Positions 28,059 through 38,023 of a stretch of 64,000 nucleotides of DNA are shown piece by piece. The stretch covers positions 372,001 to 436,000 of the forward strand of contig NZ_KI650980.1 of NCBI RefSeq assembly GCF_000506985.1. The letters run 5' to 3'. The notes below the pieces were generated by a model. That model did not search any database. It saw nothing but the letters and a program-made list of their open reading frames with translations, and was not told where the DNA came from. Position 1 is the stretch's first letter; every line of letters begins with the position of its first letter. This DNA comes from Advenella kashmirensis W13003. GTDB lineage: Bacteria > Pseudomonadota > Gammaproteobacteria > Burkholderiales > Burkholderiaceae_B. A program made the translations under genes and the position numbers.

Positions 28059-29123
28059 TTAAAGTCCCAGAAATTTGAACGGTTTGGCCGGTTTGAATTG
28101 TTCATTGGCCATACCCGAATATATCGTCGATTGGTTTTTCCCCAATTGCAGGGTCATCACCTTGCCTGTTTTTTCAGACAGATCCAGTTTTTTCAAGTCT
28201 ACCCAGAAAATATTGGGATTGACTGCCGATTCAAAAAAATACCGCAATCGTTTCTGGTCGGCAACCGTGCGCCAGCGTGTTGATGAAATATTCGGCTCAT
28301 TTGGCGTTGTCAGGCCAAAGGGCACCGACACATTGCGAATAACGGAAAACACGCTGGCAATGGATTCGACTTCATTCTCGCTCTTTGGGATAGCGTTGAC
28401 GTAGAACATGGCACGGGCATAACGATCCGATGCGCGATTGGTGCCGGGCAGCATCACGGTCCCGCCGATCTGTTTCCAGTATTCTTCCATGGCAAGCTGT
28501 TTTTCGAATATCGGGGAATTGGTCATGACCTGATAGTCGCGGCTGTGATGGATCACTTGCTTGCCATCGATATACTCGATAATGGCGCTATCGCCCGAGG
28601 CATCGGACAGGGACAGGTGCAGCGTGGCCAGCCGGTTCTCTCCCGGTACATTATCTGTTACCAATGTGAAAGGCTCTGTCTTCAGGGTATCGACGACTTC
28701 CTGGACCGTTGCAAAATTATCCAGGACATATTGCGTCCAGACGGCTATGGATAAACCGGGGGTTTTGCCATCGTATTCAGGATAAGTCGATTCGGCCAGC
28801 CACAGCAGATTGGCCACCAGTCCGGCGTCATTCATGCCGTCTGTGGTCGAAAAATCGTAACCCGAGGCAATGACACTGCCGTATTTGGATGTCCATTTAA
28901 CCGAATTGGGCCCGGCTTCTCCCGAGCGCTGCATGCCGCGCGGGAAGACCCATAAATTGGTGCCCACATCCACTTTCCAGTCCATTGACCGTGCCGTGAT
29001 AATTTCGTCGCCGTGACCGTGATAGACGAACCGGGTGCAGGCATACACCGAGGTCGCAAGCATACTTGCGGTGACCGCCATGGCGGTGCAGAGCGTCTTG
29101 AGCGAATGTGGTTTCACAAGCAT
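28059..29123 (-). CDS. Secreted choloylglycine hydrolase / penicillin V acylase family amidase
   Basis: 354 residues. The signal peptide ends at SVYA (28), leaving Cys29 as new N-terminus: CTRFVYHGHGDEIITARSMDW. An N-terminal catalytic cysteine followed by Arg and RSMDW is the hallmark of the Ntn-hydrolase C59 family. NDAGLVANLLWL near 105 and the conserved Asn and Arg further on agree. Members cleave linear amides: bile salts, penicillin V or acyl-homoserine lactones. The substrate here is unknown; the signal peptide places it in the periplasm. Confidence 0.87.
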   Translation of the reverse strand: MLVKPHSLKTLCTAMAVTASMLATSVYACTRFVYHGHGDEIITARSMDWKVDVGTNLWVFPRGMQRSGEAGPNSVKWTSKYGSVIASGYDFSTTDGMNDAGLVANLLWLAESTYPEYDGKTPGLSIAVWTQYVLDNFATVQEVVDTLKTEPFTLVTDNVPGENRLATLHLSLSDASGDSAIIEYIDGKQVIHHSRDYQVMTNSPIFEKQLAMEEYWKQIGGTVMLPGTNRASDRYARAMFYVNAIPKSENEVESIASVFSVIRNVSVPFGLTTPNEPNISSTRWRTVADQKRLRYFFESAVNPNIFWVDLKKLDLSEKTGKVMTLQLGKNQSTIYSGMANEQFKPAKPFKFLGL

Positions 29124-29248
29124 GCTTCTTTCCTTAAAAATATTTGGAATAATTAAAAAATGAAACTACAGTATACTTAGATTATCCGACAGCGGTGAGG
29201 GGGAATTTGGCCGGTCCGGGCCAGGGGTTTGTGTCGTCCCTGTAGCGA

Positions 29249-30127
29249 ATGATGCGAATGCATCTGAGCGCACCATTTACCATAGAGGTTGTCTTGAACA
29301 GATTTGTCCCGGCTTTGGCCATTGCTCTGGCGCCATGGTGCGCACTCCCGGCCCATGCTGCCGAGCCGCTTTCAACCGAAACCGCCGGCGATCCTGCCCT
29401 CGAAACGCCGGGACTGATTCGCAATGCTGACGGGGCGCTGCAGATCACTCCCTATCTCTGGGCAGCAGAACTTCACGGGCGCATTTCGCCGTTCCGGCGC
29501 GGGCCGACAATTGGAGTAGATAAATCGTTTTCCAAGGTTTTTGATGATCTTCGGCTTGGTGGATTTATCGATGTGTGGGGGCGATCCGGCCGCTATGTCT
29601 TGTCGGCAGACCTAGCCTATGTGGATACACGGGAAATTCGGGGGTCTGGTCCTTTGCCTGGTATCGGGCCCGTTCCGCCAGGCACGAAGCTGGAAGGTCA
29701 GGTCGATTCCAAGTTGTTCATGGCTACCCTGCTGGGCGGTTATCGTGTGGTCGATACGCCGGAACTGACGCTCGATGCGCTGGCCGGTATGCGCATCTGG
29801 CACGTGTCGAACAAGCTCAAAGTGAGTGCGCTGGGACGTTCGCGCAGTTACAGAGAAAGCTTTGGCTGGGCTGAGCCTGTCATCGGAGCACGCGTCTTCA
29901 CGAATGTGACGGATAAACTCTCGGTTCAGGGGCTGGCCAGTATTGGAGGCTTTGGAGCCGGCTCGCGGTTTGCCTGGTCTGCACAGGCCACCCTCAACTA
30001 CGCTTTCAGCGATCATCTCTCGGTTTCGGCGGGTTACAAGGTGCTGGACGTGGATTACGACCGCAACGGCCACGTATATGACACCCAATTGCGTGGCCCG
30101 GTGCTGGGTCTGACGTATCGTTTCTAG
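29249..30127 (+). CDS. Outer membrane beta-barrel protein
   Basis: 292 residues. A signal region ends near AHAAEP (about 38). Alternating hydrophobic strands follow, with several barrel-like turns (GYRVVDTPELTLDALAGMRIW, LSVSAGYKVLDVDY), ending in a C-terminal phenylalanine (LTYRF) as needed for BAM recognition. I do not recognise a named family beyond general OmpA-barrel-like or OMP_b-brl type. The start is uncertain: ATG 29249 or a TTG near 29294 would both leave the signal peptide intact. Confidence 0.72.
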   Translation: MMRMHLSAPFTIEVVLNRFVPALAIALAPWCALPAHAAEPLSTETAGDPALETPGLIRNADGALQITPYLWAAELHGRISPFRRGPTIGVDKSFSKVFDDLRLGGFIDVWGRSGRYVLSADLAYVDTREIRGSGPLPGIGPVPPGTKLEGQVDSKLFMATLLGGYRVVDTPELTLDALAGMRIWHVSNKLKVSALGRSRSYRESFGWAEPVIGARVFTNVTDKLSVQGLASIGGFGAGSRFAWSAQATLNYAFSDHLSVSAGYKVLDVDYDRNGHVYDTQLRGPVLGLTYRF

Positions 30128-30211
30128 ATTGACAGTGAGACGGCGGCATCGCCTGGGACAGGCGGGCAATTTTCCATGATATTTTCAAATGACACCGTAC
30201 CATGACAAACG

Positions 30212-30228
30212 GGGCATTGCGCCCCGGT
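30212..30228 (-). terminator. Possible terminator of the YdcH-like gene
   Basis: CGGGGC (30212-30217) pairs with GCCCCG (30223-30228). On the minus strand a short T-rich tail (TTTGT) follows. It lies 18 bases past the stop of the gene at 30246. Confidence 0.4.
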
Positions 30229-30245
30229 TACGGATTCGTCGTTGG

Positions 30246-30464
30246 TCAGGTAGCTGCTTTTTCTTTCAGCATGCTATAGAGCTGATCCTTGAGCTGCAGT
30301 TTTTCCTTTTTTTTCTTTTCTATTTCAGTGTGTTTGTTACTGAAGTCCTGCGTTTCAAGCGTTTGTAACTCCTGATCCAGATCATTATGTTTGTTGAAGA
30401 GACGTTTGAAATTGGCATCTTCCTCTTTGAGCCGGGATATTAAATCACGATATTCAGGGAACAT
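30246..30464 (-). CDS. YdcH family small coiled-coil protein (DUF465)
   Basis: 72 residues, almost entirely charged helix: PEYRDLISRLKEEDANFKRLF then NDLDQELQTLE and a Lys/Glu-rich second helix. This is the DUF465/YdcH pattern, a helical hairpin of unknown function. No signal or membrane segment. It is the last gene before a possible terminator and is separated from the AI-2E gene by another hairpin. Confidence 0.85.
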   Translation of the reverse strand: MFPEYRDLISRLKEEDANFKRLFNKHNDLDQELQTLETQDFSNKHTEIEKKKKEKLQLKDQLYSMLKEKAAT

Positions 30465-30517
30465 AACGACGACCTCCGTCTGTTGTGGTTGAAAAATTCA
30501 TTATACAGACAAAGAAT

Positions 30518-30543
30518 GCCGCACCCAAGGATTCGGGCGCGGC
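30518..30543 (-). terminator. Probable terminator of the AI-2E family gene
   Basis: GCCGCACCC (30518-30526) pairs with GGGCGCGGC (30535-30543) with one wobble. On the minus strand it is followed by ATTCTTTGTC. It lies 44 bases past the stop of the gene at 30587. The T run on the plus strand (GTTTTTTT) is also good, so it may act in both directions. Confidence 0.55.
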
Positions 30544-30586
30544 GTTTTTTTCTCAATGGAAACAGGCTATTACGCAAACTTTCCAA

Positions 30587-31735
30587 TTATTCCGCGGGTG
30601 GGGGCGGGCGCCGGTGAGTGGCCGGCGCCGCTTTGTTTTTGTCATTCAAATTGACCGCAGCAGGAAACAGATCCCAAATGGCAATGAACATGGCGGCAAT
30701 CAGCGGGCCGATGACAAAGCCGGTCAAACCGAAAAGGCTCAGGCCGCCCAGCGTGGAAATCAGCACCAGATAATCCGGCATTTTGGTATCCTTGCCGACC
30801 AATAAGGGGCGAAGGATATTGTCCGACAGGCCAATCACCAGGAAGCCGAAAAGAATCAGAATAGCGCCATTCCAGACATTGCCTGTCACCAGAAAATACA
30901 CGGCCACAGGCAGCCAGACTATGGCTGCGCCGACTGCGGGCAATAATGACAGAAATCCCATCACGACCCCCCACAGCAGGGCACCCTGAATGCCCAGGAT
31001 CCAGAAAATCAGCCCGCCCAGCAGACCCTGCACGGCAGCAATGACCACGTTGCCCTTGACGGTAGCACGCACCACAGTATTGAATTTTTGAAACAAAAAC
31101 TGCTTGTGTTCGTCCGTCAGGGGGATCAGATTCTTGATACGATGCGTCAGGGCCGGGCCGTCCTTGAGCAGGAAGAACAGCAGATAAAGCATAATGCAGA
31201 ATTCAACCAGAAACGCGAAGAAGTTCTGTCCGATGTCGAATGCCTGTGTCGCCAGATATTTGCTGGCCTGCATCATGCTGGAGGAGATTTTGGCGTACAG
31301 TGAAGACAAGTTATAGATCTCGAATTGCGCCAGAAAGTTGCGGACCGACTCGGGTAGCGCATCTGAAATCTGCCTGATATATTCGGCCATGTTGAACTGG
31401 CCCGATTCCACGCGCTGGTACAGCATGACTGATTCGTTGATCAGCGAAATGGAGATCAGGATCAGCGGGATGATGGCGATCAGCAGACAGATAATCAGTG
31501 TGATAATGGAGACTGTCGTGTTTCTGCCTGGCAGTCGTTCCAGAATCCACACTTGCAGGGGGCGAAACAGTACAGCCAGGACGATCGCCCAGAAAATCGC
31601 GCCGTAAAACGGAACCAGCAGCCTGAAGAATGCGAGGGAGGCCGCAATCAGGATAATGATAAACGTATTGAAGTAAATACTGGAGCGGTTCAGATAGGCC
31701 ATAATGGGCGTCAGCATGATGAAGGTTGATGCCAT
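30587..31735 (-). CDS. AI-2E family inner membrane transporter
   Basis: 382 residues with about eight membrane helices. An N-terminal pair (about 20-60) is followed by a periplasmic helical region and then the conserved cluster. That cluster contains KGNVVIAAVQGLLGGLIFWILG near 235 and SLLPAVGAAIVWLPVAVY near 270. LRPLLVGKDTKMPDYLVLISTLGGL near 320 is the family's most constant motif. Members include E. coli PerM, YdiK and TqsA; AI-2 export is shown for few of them. Single gene, substrate unknown. Confidence 0.88.
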   Translation of the reverse strand: MASTFIMLTPIMAYLNRSSIYFNTFIIILIAASLAFFRLLVPFYGAIFWAIVLAVLFRPLQVWILERLPGRNTTVSIITLIICLLIAIIPLILISISLINESVMLYQRVESGQFNMAEYIRQISDALPESVRNFLAQFEIYNLSSLYAKISSSMMQASKYLATQAFDIGQNFFAFLVEFCIMLYLLFFLLKDGPALTHRIKNLIPLTDEHKQFLFQKFNTVVRATVKGNVVIAAVQGLLGGLIFWILGIQGALLWGVVMGFLSLLPAVGAAIVWLPVAVYFLVTGNVWNGAILILFGFLVIGLSDNILRPLLVGKDTKMPDYLVLISTLGGLSLFGLTGFVIGPLIAAMFIAIWDLFPAAVNLNDKNKAAPATHRRPPPPAE

Positions 31736-31810
31736 TCTAGATGATTTTGTTCAGATTCAAGTAGATATTCTTTACAATGGTGGCAAATTTGCAATAGAGG
31801 TGACAGGTCC

Positions 31811-32404
31811 GTGCTGCGATTGAAAACACTCCTTACACTTGTGATATTGGCTGGCGTCGCAACGCTGGCAGGATGCTCTACGGCGCCGCCGAAAAACGCC
31901 GAAGATCTGTGCGAAATCTTTCGGGAGAAGCCGCGCTGGCACACCGCCGCTCTGGAGATGCAAACCAAGTGGGGCGTGCCTGTTCCCGTACCATTTGCGA
32001 TGATGTATCAGGAATCTTCCTATCGGCATGATGCCAAGCCTCCCAAGAATTATGTCCTGTGGTTTATTCCATGGGGCAGGGTCAGTTCGGCTTATGGCTA
32101 TGCCCAGGCCAAAGACGAAGTCTGGAGCGATTACGAGCGTGAAACCGGCCAAAGTGCAAGTCGCGATGACTTTGAGGACGCCCTGGATTTCATGGGCTGG
32201 TATATGTCAAAGGCCCAGGTGCTCAACGGCACATCCAAATGGGATGCTTATGGGCAATATTTGAATTACCACGAAGGATGGGGCGGCTATCGCAGAAAAA
32301 CGTATCAGTCCAAGGCGTGGCTGATGCGTACCGCCGAGATTGTTCGCAGCCGGGCGGCGCGCTATACAGCGCAATATAACCAGTGTCGTGATGAACTGAT
32401 GTAA
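31811..32404 (+). CDS. Transglycosylase SLT-like lipoprotein
   Basis: 197 residues, GTG start 31811 after GAGGTGACAG. The signal ends in lipobox LAGC (Cys22). FAMMYQESSYRHDA near 63-76 supplies the SLT catalytic glutamate in the usual E-S context. SSAYGYAQAKDEVW near 95 matches the GYxQ active-site strand, and YHEGWGGYRR near 150 gives a third conserved patch. This fits a lytic-transglycosylase-like lipoprotein of the EnvC/Slt-type fold that cuts or remodels peptidoglycan. Activity is inferred. Confidence 0.82.
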   Translation: MLRLKTLLTLVILAGVATLAGCSTAPPKNAEDLCEIFREKPRWHTAALEMQTKWGVPVPVPFAMMYQESSYRHDAKPPKNYVLWFIPWGRVSSAYGYAQAKDEVWSDYERETGQSASRDDFEDALDFMGWYMSKAQVLNGTSKWDAYGQYLNYHEGWGGYRRKTYQSKAWLMRTAEIVRSRAARYTAQYNQCRDELM

Positions 32405-32528
32405 TGTGTTGCAGGGATGGATGGTCGTTGCGGTGTTGGTCAGTGTTGTCGCGTGGGGGCGAGCAGTTACGCAGGCAGACGCGACTGCGTAAATCAGTGT
32501 ATCTGCGCAGATCGGCCAGCCGCGCGGG

Positions 32529-33725
32529 TCAGTCCGGCTGTAAAGCCTTGCGCTTCCACACCAAAATCGCGTAGGCAACGACCCCGGCGATCAGGCCCCA
32601 GAATGCCGAGCCGACGCCAAAAAATGACACTCCGGAGGCGGTCATCAGAAACGTGATGACACCGGCCTCGCGTTCTGATTCATCTGCCATGGCGCCTGCC
32701 AGCCCTGACGACAGTGCCCCCAGCAATGCCAGGCCCGCCAGCGAGGCGACAAAGGTTTCCGGAATGGCAATGAACAGGGTGGTGACCACGGTCGCAAACA
32801 AGCCGAAGAAAATATAGAACACGCCGCAAACCACCGCAGCGACATAGCGTTTCTGGTGATCGGGGTGGCATTCGGGCCCGGTGCAAATGGCGGCCGTAAT
32901 GGCGGCCAGGGTGGTGCCGTGCAGGCCAAACGGCGCAAACAGAATGGTCGAGATGCCGGTCGTGGTAATCAGGGGTGAAATGGGGGTATGGTGGTAACCA
33001 CTGGATTGCAGTACGGCAACGCCCGGTGCGTATTGGGATGCCAGGGCAACAAAGGCCAGCGGGACTGCGACGCCAATTAACGCGGGCAGGGACAGCCCCG
33101 GCAGGGTCGCTTCTGGAATCACAAACGTAAAGCGCAGCACCTGGGTGTTGAGCTGGCCCAGCAGAAGGCAGACGATGACGCCTGTCAGCAATGCGGCAAG
33201 TACCGCATAGCGTGGAATCACACGCTTGATGATCAGGTACGCAAGGATAATCGGCAACACCAGTGTCGGCGCCTGTTGCAGCGAGACAAACAAATGTGCG
33301 CCGAACACGAACAGAATGCCGGCCAGCATGCCAGAGACGATGCTGCGCGGTACGTGCTGCATCAGGCGGGAAAACAGGCCGCTGGCTCCCAGCAGCACAA
33401 CCAGCACGGCAGCAAATATATAGGCACCGATCACATCGCTGTAAGCGTATTGCGGCAGGGCGTCGATCAACAGCGCAGCGCCGCCGGTAGAAAAAGCACA
33501 GACAATGGGAGTGCGATATCGCAGACTGAGCCAGAGTCCGCAAGCGCCACTGGTAATGGACATGGCCCAGATCCAGCTGGTGAGCTGCGCCTGGCTCAGA
33601 TCGCCCATTTTGGCGGCCTGGATGATGATGGCGACAGGTCCGGTCAGGGAGACCAGAACCGTAATAAAACCCGCGATGAACGCCGAAGCCGAAAAATCAT
33701 ATTTGAATTGTTGCCAGACGTTCAT
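32529..33725 (-). CDS. BenE family (benzoate/H+ symporter-like) membrane transporter
   Basis: 398 residues, 11-12 membrane helices. BenE marks include FVTVLVSLTGPVAIIIQAAK-like start (ITVLVSLTGP near 22), TGGAALLIDALPQYAYSDVIGAYIFAA near 80-105 and GVAVPLAFVALASQYAPGVAVLQSSGY near 215. APFGLHGTTLAAITAAICTGPECHPD near 265 is a signature of the family. E. coli YdcO and Acinetobacter BenE are relatives. No benzoate catabolic genes are nearby, so the substrate is open. Confidence 0.87.
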   Translation of the reverse strand: MNVWQQFKYDFSASAFIAGFITVLVSLTGPVAIIIQAAKMGDLSQAQLTSWIWAMSITSGACGLWLSLRYRTPIVCAFSTGGAALLIDALPQYAYSDVIGAYIFAAVLVVLLGASGLFSRLMQHVPRSIVSGMLAGILFVFGAHLFVSLQQAPTLVLPIILAYLIIKRVIPRYAVLAALLTGVIVCLLLGQLNTQVLRFTFVIPEATLPGLSLPALIGVAVPLAFVALASQYAPGVAVLQSSGYHHTPISPLITTTGISTILFAPFGLHGTTLAAITAAICTGPECHPDHQKRYVAAVVCGVFYIFFGLFATVVTTLFIAIPETFVASLAGLALLGALSSGLAGAMADESEREAGVITFLMTASGVSFFGVGSAFWGLIAGVVAYAILVWKRKALQPD

Positions 33726-33743
33726 GACCGCACCAAAAGAGAA

Positions 33744-34430
33744 TCAGTGCAGATTATGCGGCCTGATCAATCCGACTGCAATGCCTTCGATCGCGAAGTC
33801 ATTCTCATTGGTCACGATAATGGGCGAGAATTCGTCGTTCTCGGGTAGCAGTTCAATGGTGCGACCCTTGCGGTTAAAGCGTTTGACTGTCACTTCGTCA
33901 TCAATTCGGGCCACGACCACCTGGCCGTTGCGCGCTTCGTGAGAACGCTTGACAGCCAGAAGATCGCCATCCATGATGCCGATGTTCTGCATACTCTGGC
34001 CTTTCACCGTCAGCAGGTAATCGGGTTGTTGCTCGAACAGCGACGGGTCAATGGTCAGCTCGCGATGAATATGTTCGGTTGCCAGAATAGGGCTGCCGGC
34101 AGCCACTTTACCCACCACGGGCAGCAGCAGCTGGCGCAGGCTGTCTGCCAGCGACACGCCCGTACTGGATGGGGAGGATCGCGTGGTCGGGCTTGTCATG
34201 GCAGTATTATCGGGTTCGTCGACAAGCCGAATGCCTCGGGAAGCGCCCGCAGTAAGTGTGATGGCGCCTTTTCTGGCCAGGGCGCGCAAATGGTCTTCTG
34301 CTGCGTTCGGTGATTTGAACCCCAGCGCCGTGGCGATTTCAGCACGGGTAGGTGGAAAGCCGGTTCGTTCAACGGCAGCTTTGATCAGATTGAGAATTTC
34401 CTGCTGGCGCGCGGTGAGTTTAAGGCTCAT
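33744..34430 (-). CDS. lexA: LexA repressor
   Basis: SOS repressor and self-cleaving serine protease, 228 residues from ATG at 34430 (the frame runs on to 34520 but the family N-terminus is [13 protein letters not shown]). Residues 1-65 form the winged helix with [21 protein letters not shown]. The cleavage site is VAAGSP near 100. The catalytic serine lies in [10 protein letters not shown] and the lysine in EVTVKRF. A perfect LexA box sits 41 bases upstream of the start, showing autoregulation. The divergent gap is short. Confidence 0.97.
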   Translation of the reverse strand: MSLKLTARQQEILNLIKAAVERTGFPPTRAEIATALGFKSPNAAEDHLRALARKGAITLTAGASRGIRLVDEPDNTAMTSPTTRSSPSSTGVSLADSLRQLLLPVVGKVAAGSPILATEHIHRELTIDPSLFEQQPDYLLTVKGQSMQNIGIMDGDLLAVKRSHEARNGQVVVARIDDEVTVKRFNRKGRTIELLPENDEFSPIIVTNENDFAIEGIAVGLIRPHNLH

Positions 34431-34470
34431 GGTTTCCCGTAACGAAAGTGGCGGATAAATAAAAAACGGA

Positions 34471-34486
34471 CTGTATGTATATACAG
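34471..34486 (-). promoter_or_regulatory. LexA box at the lexA promoter
   Basis: CTGT-ATGTATAT-ACAG is a perfect palindromic CTGT-N8-ACAG operator with an alternating A/T core, flanked by AC and TC. It lies 41 bases before the lexA ATG. Confidence 0.93.
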
Positions 34487-34570
34487 TCCGTATTCTGCCG
34501 CATTCGTTACCGGTTGGCAAGCGTTTTCAGTTGAAAAACGCCTGTGAGCCGCGAATTTGCCCGTTGTGGA

Positions 34571-35770
34571 TCAAAGTACCGCGGCGATGGCCTTGACCAC
34601 GCTGTCGATATTGCGGCTGTTGAGGGCGGCCACGCAGATCCGGCCGCTGTTGACAGCATAGATACCGTGCTCATTGCGCAGGCGTTCCACCTGTTCTTTG
34701 GTCAGACCGGAATAGGAGAACATGCCGCGCTGTGCCATGACGAAACTGAAATCCTGTTTGACGCCTGCTGCGTTCAGTTTGTCGGTGAGCTGCTTGCGCA
34801 TGTCGCGGATGCGATCACGCATTTGCGCCAGTTCATTTTCCCATTGCTCAAACAATTCGGGCGTATTCAGGATTTGTGCAACCACCATGCCGCCGTGTGT
34901 GGGCGGGTTGGAGTAGTTGGTGCGAATCACGCGCTTGATCTGGCTGAGCACGCGGGTGGCTTCATCGGCACTGCCGGTCACAACGGTCAGGGCGCCGACG
35001 CGTTCGCCATACAGCGAGAATGATTTGGAGAAAGAAGAGCTGATAAACATGGACATGCCCAGATCGGCAAACAGGCGCACCACGGCAGCGTCTTCCTGCA
35101 GGCCATCGCCAAAGCCCTGATAGGCGATATCCAGGAAAGGAACCAGCTTGCGTTCCTTGATAATGGTTGCGATCTGCTGCCACTGTTCCACGGTCGGATC
35201 AACGCCGGTAGGGTTGTGGCAGCATGCATGCAACACAACAATCGAGCCTTCCGGCATGGCCTTGACCGAGGCGGCAAAGCCGTCGAAGTTCAGGCCATGG
35301 GTTGTGGCGTCGTAATAGGCGTAGGTTTCAACCTTGAAACCGGCGCGTTCAAACAGCGCGCGATGGTTTTCCCAGCTCGGGTCGCTGATATGGACCGTTG
35401 CATCTGGCTGCAGCTGCTTTAGGAAATCGGCGCCGATTTTCAGCGCACCCGTGCCGCCCAAGGCCTGGAAGGTGAGCGCGCGACCTTCGGTAATGACGGC
35501 TGAATCTTTTCCAAACAGCAGTTCCTGAGCACCCTTGTTGTAATTGCCGATACCTTCGATAGGCAGGTAGCCGCGTGCGGCGTGCGCCTGGACGCGCTGT
35601 CTTTCGGCTTCCTGCACCGCTTTGAGCAGAGGGATCTTGCCATTGTCATCGTAATATACGCCCACACCCAGATTTACCTTGGTATCACGGGTATCGGCAT
35701 TATATTGTTCATTCAGGCCCAGAATGGGATCACGGGGGGCGAGCTCGACGGCATTGAAAAGAGTGGTCAT
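34571..35770 (-). CDS. tyrB: Aromatic/aspartate aminotransferase (class I, TyrB-like)
   Basis: 399 residues from ATG at 35770 (MTTLFNAVELAPRDPILGL). Class I aminotransferase marks are NLGVGVYYDDNGKIP near 35, ALGGTGALKIGADFL near 105 and HACCHNPTGVDPT near 190. The PLP lysine is in SSSFSKSFSLYGERVG near 255. The enzyme uses glutamate with phenylpyruvate, hydroxyphenylpyruvate or oxaloacetate; TyrB and AspC cannot be separated by eye. It probably finishes Phe and Tyr synthesis begun by the pheA-tyrA cluster. The upstream gap to uvrB (102 bases) must hold both divergent promoters. Confidence 0.9.
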   Translation of the reverse strand: MTTLFNAVELAPRDPILGLNEQYNADTRDTKVNLGVGVYYDDNGKIPLLKAVQEAERQRVQAHAARGYLPIEGIGNYNKGAQELLFGKDSAVITEGRALTFQALGGTGALKIGADFLKQLQPDATVHISDPSWENHRALFERAGFKVETYAYYDATTHGLNFDGFAASVKAMPEGSIVVLHACCHNPTGVDPTVEQWQQIATIIKERKLVPFLDIAYQGFGDGLQEDAAVVRLFADLGMSMFISSSFSKSFSLYGERVGALTVVTGSADEATRVLSQIKRVIRTNYSNPPTHGGMVVAQILNTPELFEQWENELAQMRDRIRDMRKQLTDKLNAAGVKQDFSFVMAQRGMFSYSGLTKEQVERLRNEHGIYAVNSGRICVAALNSRNIDSVVKAIAAVL

Positions 35771-35872
35771 CGTTTTAAAGGAAGGTAAGGTTGCAGGGAA
35801 GGTCAATAAAAGTGGATAATGGATGATTGTACGCCGAAATCAGCGGCAATTTAACCCCTGGATGCACAATCT

Positions 35873-37894
35873 ATGAGCGAAGCCGGATTTATCGAATTTG
35901 CCGACAGCCCGTTTCAGCTTTACCAGCCATACCCGCCCGCCGGCGATCAGCCGGCCGCCATCGAGGCCCTCACGCAAGGCGTGGACGACGGCCTGATGTA
36001 CCAGACGCTTCTGGGCGTGACCGGTTCGGGCAAAACCTACACGATGGCTAACGTTATCGCGCGCCTGGGACGGCCAGCGCTGGTGCTGGCCCCCAACAAA
36101 ACGCTGGCAGCGCAGCTGTACTCCGAGTTTCGCGAGTTTTTTCCCCGCAACGCGGTTGAGTATTTCGTGTCCTACTACGATTACTATCAGCCCGAAGCGT
36201 ACGTGCCAACGCGCGATCTGTTCATCGAAAAGGACTCTTCCATCAACGAGCATATTGAACAGATGCGCCTGTCGGCAACCAAAAGCCTGCTGGAGCGACG
36301 CGACACCATTATCGTCGGTACGGTCTCCTGCATCTATGGTATCGGTAACCCCGGCGATTACCATGCCATGGTCCTGGTGTTGCGCACGGGCGACCACACC
36401 CCGCGCCAGGAAATTCTGGCCCGATTGGTCTCCATGCAGTATGAGCGTAACGATATTGACTTTACCCGCGGCACCTTTCGCGTGCGTGGCGAAGTCATCG
36501 ATATCTTTCCGGCGGAAAGTGCGGAACTGGCGGTGCGCCTGTCATTATTTGATGATGAGCTGGAAAGCATCGATCTGTTCGATCCGCTGACGGGCAAAAT
36601 ACGCCAGCGGGTACCCCGGTTCACGGTATACCCGAGCTCGCATTATGTCACGCCGCGCGATACGGTATTGCGCGCGATTGAAACCATCAAGGAAGAATTG
36701 CGCGAGCGCACCCGTTTCTTTGTGGACAATAATCAGCTGGTTGAGGCGCAGCGCATTGAACAGCGCACCCGGTTTGATATCGAAATGCTGCAGGAGCTGG
36801 GTTTTTGCAAGGGAATCGAAAACTATTCGCGACATTTGTCAGGCGCTGCGCCAGGCGAGCCGCCGCCCACGCTGATTGATTACCTGCCACAAGACGCCCT
36901 GATGTTCTTCGATGAAAGCCACTGGATGATGGGGCAGTTGCGCGCCATGTATCGCGGTGACCGCTCGCGCAAGGAAACCCTGGTGCAATTTGGCTTTCGC
37001 CTGCCGTCGGCCATGGACAACCGGCCACTCAAAATGGAAGAGTTTGAGCAGCGCATCCGGCAAAGCATTTTTGTCTCGGCTACGCCCTCCGACTATGAAA
37101 ACGAGCATTCCGACAATGTGGTGCGCCAGGTAGTGCGCCCAACCGGTCTGGTCGATCCCATGGTCGAGGTGCGTCCGGCGCTCACCCAGGTGGACGATCT
37201 CCTGGGTGAAGCCAAGCAGCGTATCGCTGTGGGCGAGCGGGTGCTGGTCACCACACTGACCAAGCGTATGGCAGAAGACCTGACCGATTACCTGACCGAA
37301 AGCGGCCTGAAGGTGCGCTATCTGCATTCGGATATCGATACCGTGGAACGCGTGGAAATTATTCGCGATCTGCGACTGGGCAAGTTTGATATCCTGGTGG
37401 GGATCAACCTGCTGCGCGAAGGACTGGATATTCCCGAAGTATCGCTGGTTGCCATTCTGGACGCCGACAAGGAAGGTTTTCTGCGTTCAGAACGCAGCCT
37501 GATCCAGACCATCGGGCGCGCCGCCCGAAATCTGAATGGCCGTGCGATCCTGTATGCAGACCGTATTACCGACTCCATGCATCGCGCCATGCAGGAAACC
37601 GAAAAGCGGCGCAATCTGCAGATTGCCTTCAATACCGAACACGGTATCACGCCGCAGGGTGTGCGCAAGTCTGTCAGGGAAATGATCGATGGCGTCATCC
37701 AGGATGGGTCTGAGGAACAAACTTCGGAAGACATCCGCCTAGAAGCGTTGTTGGTGGACGAAAAGGCACTGGCCAGGGAAATACGCAAGCTGGAGAAACA
37801 GATGCAGGATCATGCCCGCAACCTGGAGTTCGAGCAGGCGGCGGCGGCGCGCGATCAGCTCACAAGGCTCAAGGAAAGGGTATTGTTGCGGTAA
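35873..37894 (+). CDS. uvrB: Excinuclease ABC subunit B
   Basis: Nucleotide excision repair helicase-like subunit, 673 residues. Walker A is [13 protein letters not shown] near residue 45. The beta-hairpin is [12 protein letters not shown] near 102. Also visible are [10 protein letters not shown] near 343 (motif II region), the second motor domain with [16 protein letters not shown] near 505 and QTIGRAARN near 543. A C-terminal UVR motif (about 630-670) contacts UvrC. I found no LexA box in the 102-base gap upstream, although uvrB is an SOS gene in E. coli. Confidence 0.97.
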   Translation: MSEAGFIEFADSPFQLYQPYPPAGDQPAAIEALTQGVDDGLMYQTLLGVTGSGKTYTMANVIARLGRPALVLAPNKTLAAQLYSEFREFFPRNAVEYFVSYYDYYQPEAYVPTRDLFIEKDSSINEHIEQMRLSATKSLLERRDTIIVGTVSCIYGIGNPGDYHAMVLVLRTGDHTPRQEILARLVSMQYERNDIDFTRGTFRVRGEVIDIFPAESAELAVRLSLFDDELESIDLFDPLTGKIRQRVPRFTVYPSSHYVTPRDTVLRAIETIKEELRERTRFFVDNNQLVEAQRIEQRTRFDIEMLQELGFCKGIENYSRHLSGAAPGEPPPTLIDYLPQDALMFFDESHWMMGQLRAMYRGDRSRKETLVQFGFRLPSAMDNRPLKMEEFEQRIRQSIFVSATPSDYENEHSDNVVRQVVRPTGLVDPMVEVRPALTQVDDLLGEAKQRIAVGERVLVTTLTKRMAEDLTDYLTESGLKVRYLHSDIDTVERVEIIRDLRLGKFDILVGINLLREGLDIPEVSLVAILDADKEGFLRSERSLIQTIGRAARNLNGRAILYADRITDSMHRAMQETEKRRNLQIAFNTEHGITPQGVRKSVREMIDGVIQDGSEEQTSEDIRLEALLVDEKALAREIRKLEKQMQDHARNLEFEQAAAARDQLTRLKERVLLR

Positions 37895-38023
37895 GCGGCC
37901 GTCCCTTTTGCTTTATGACGGAACGGATATTCAATATTCATTCTTTACCTACCCGCCGATTAAGGTCCTTATAAATCAGGTTATGATACAGTCCGTTTTT
38001 CAACAAGTTCGATCTGACCCAAA

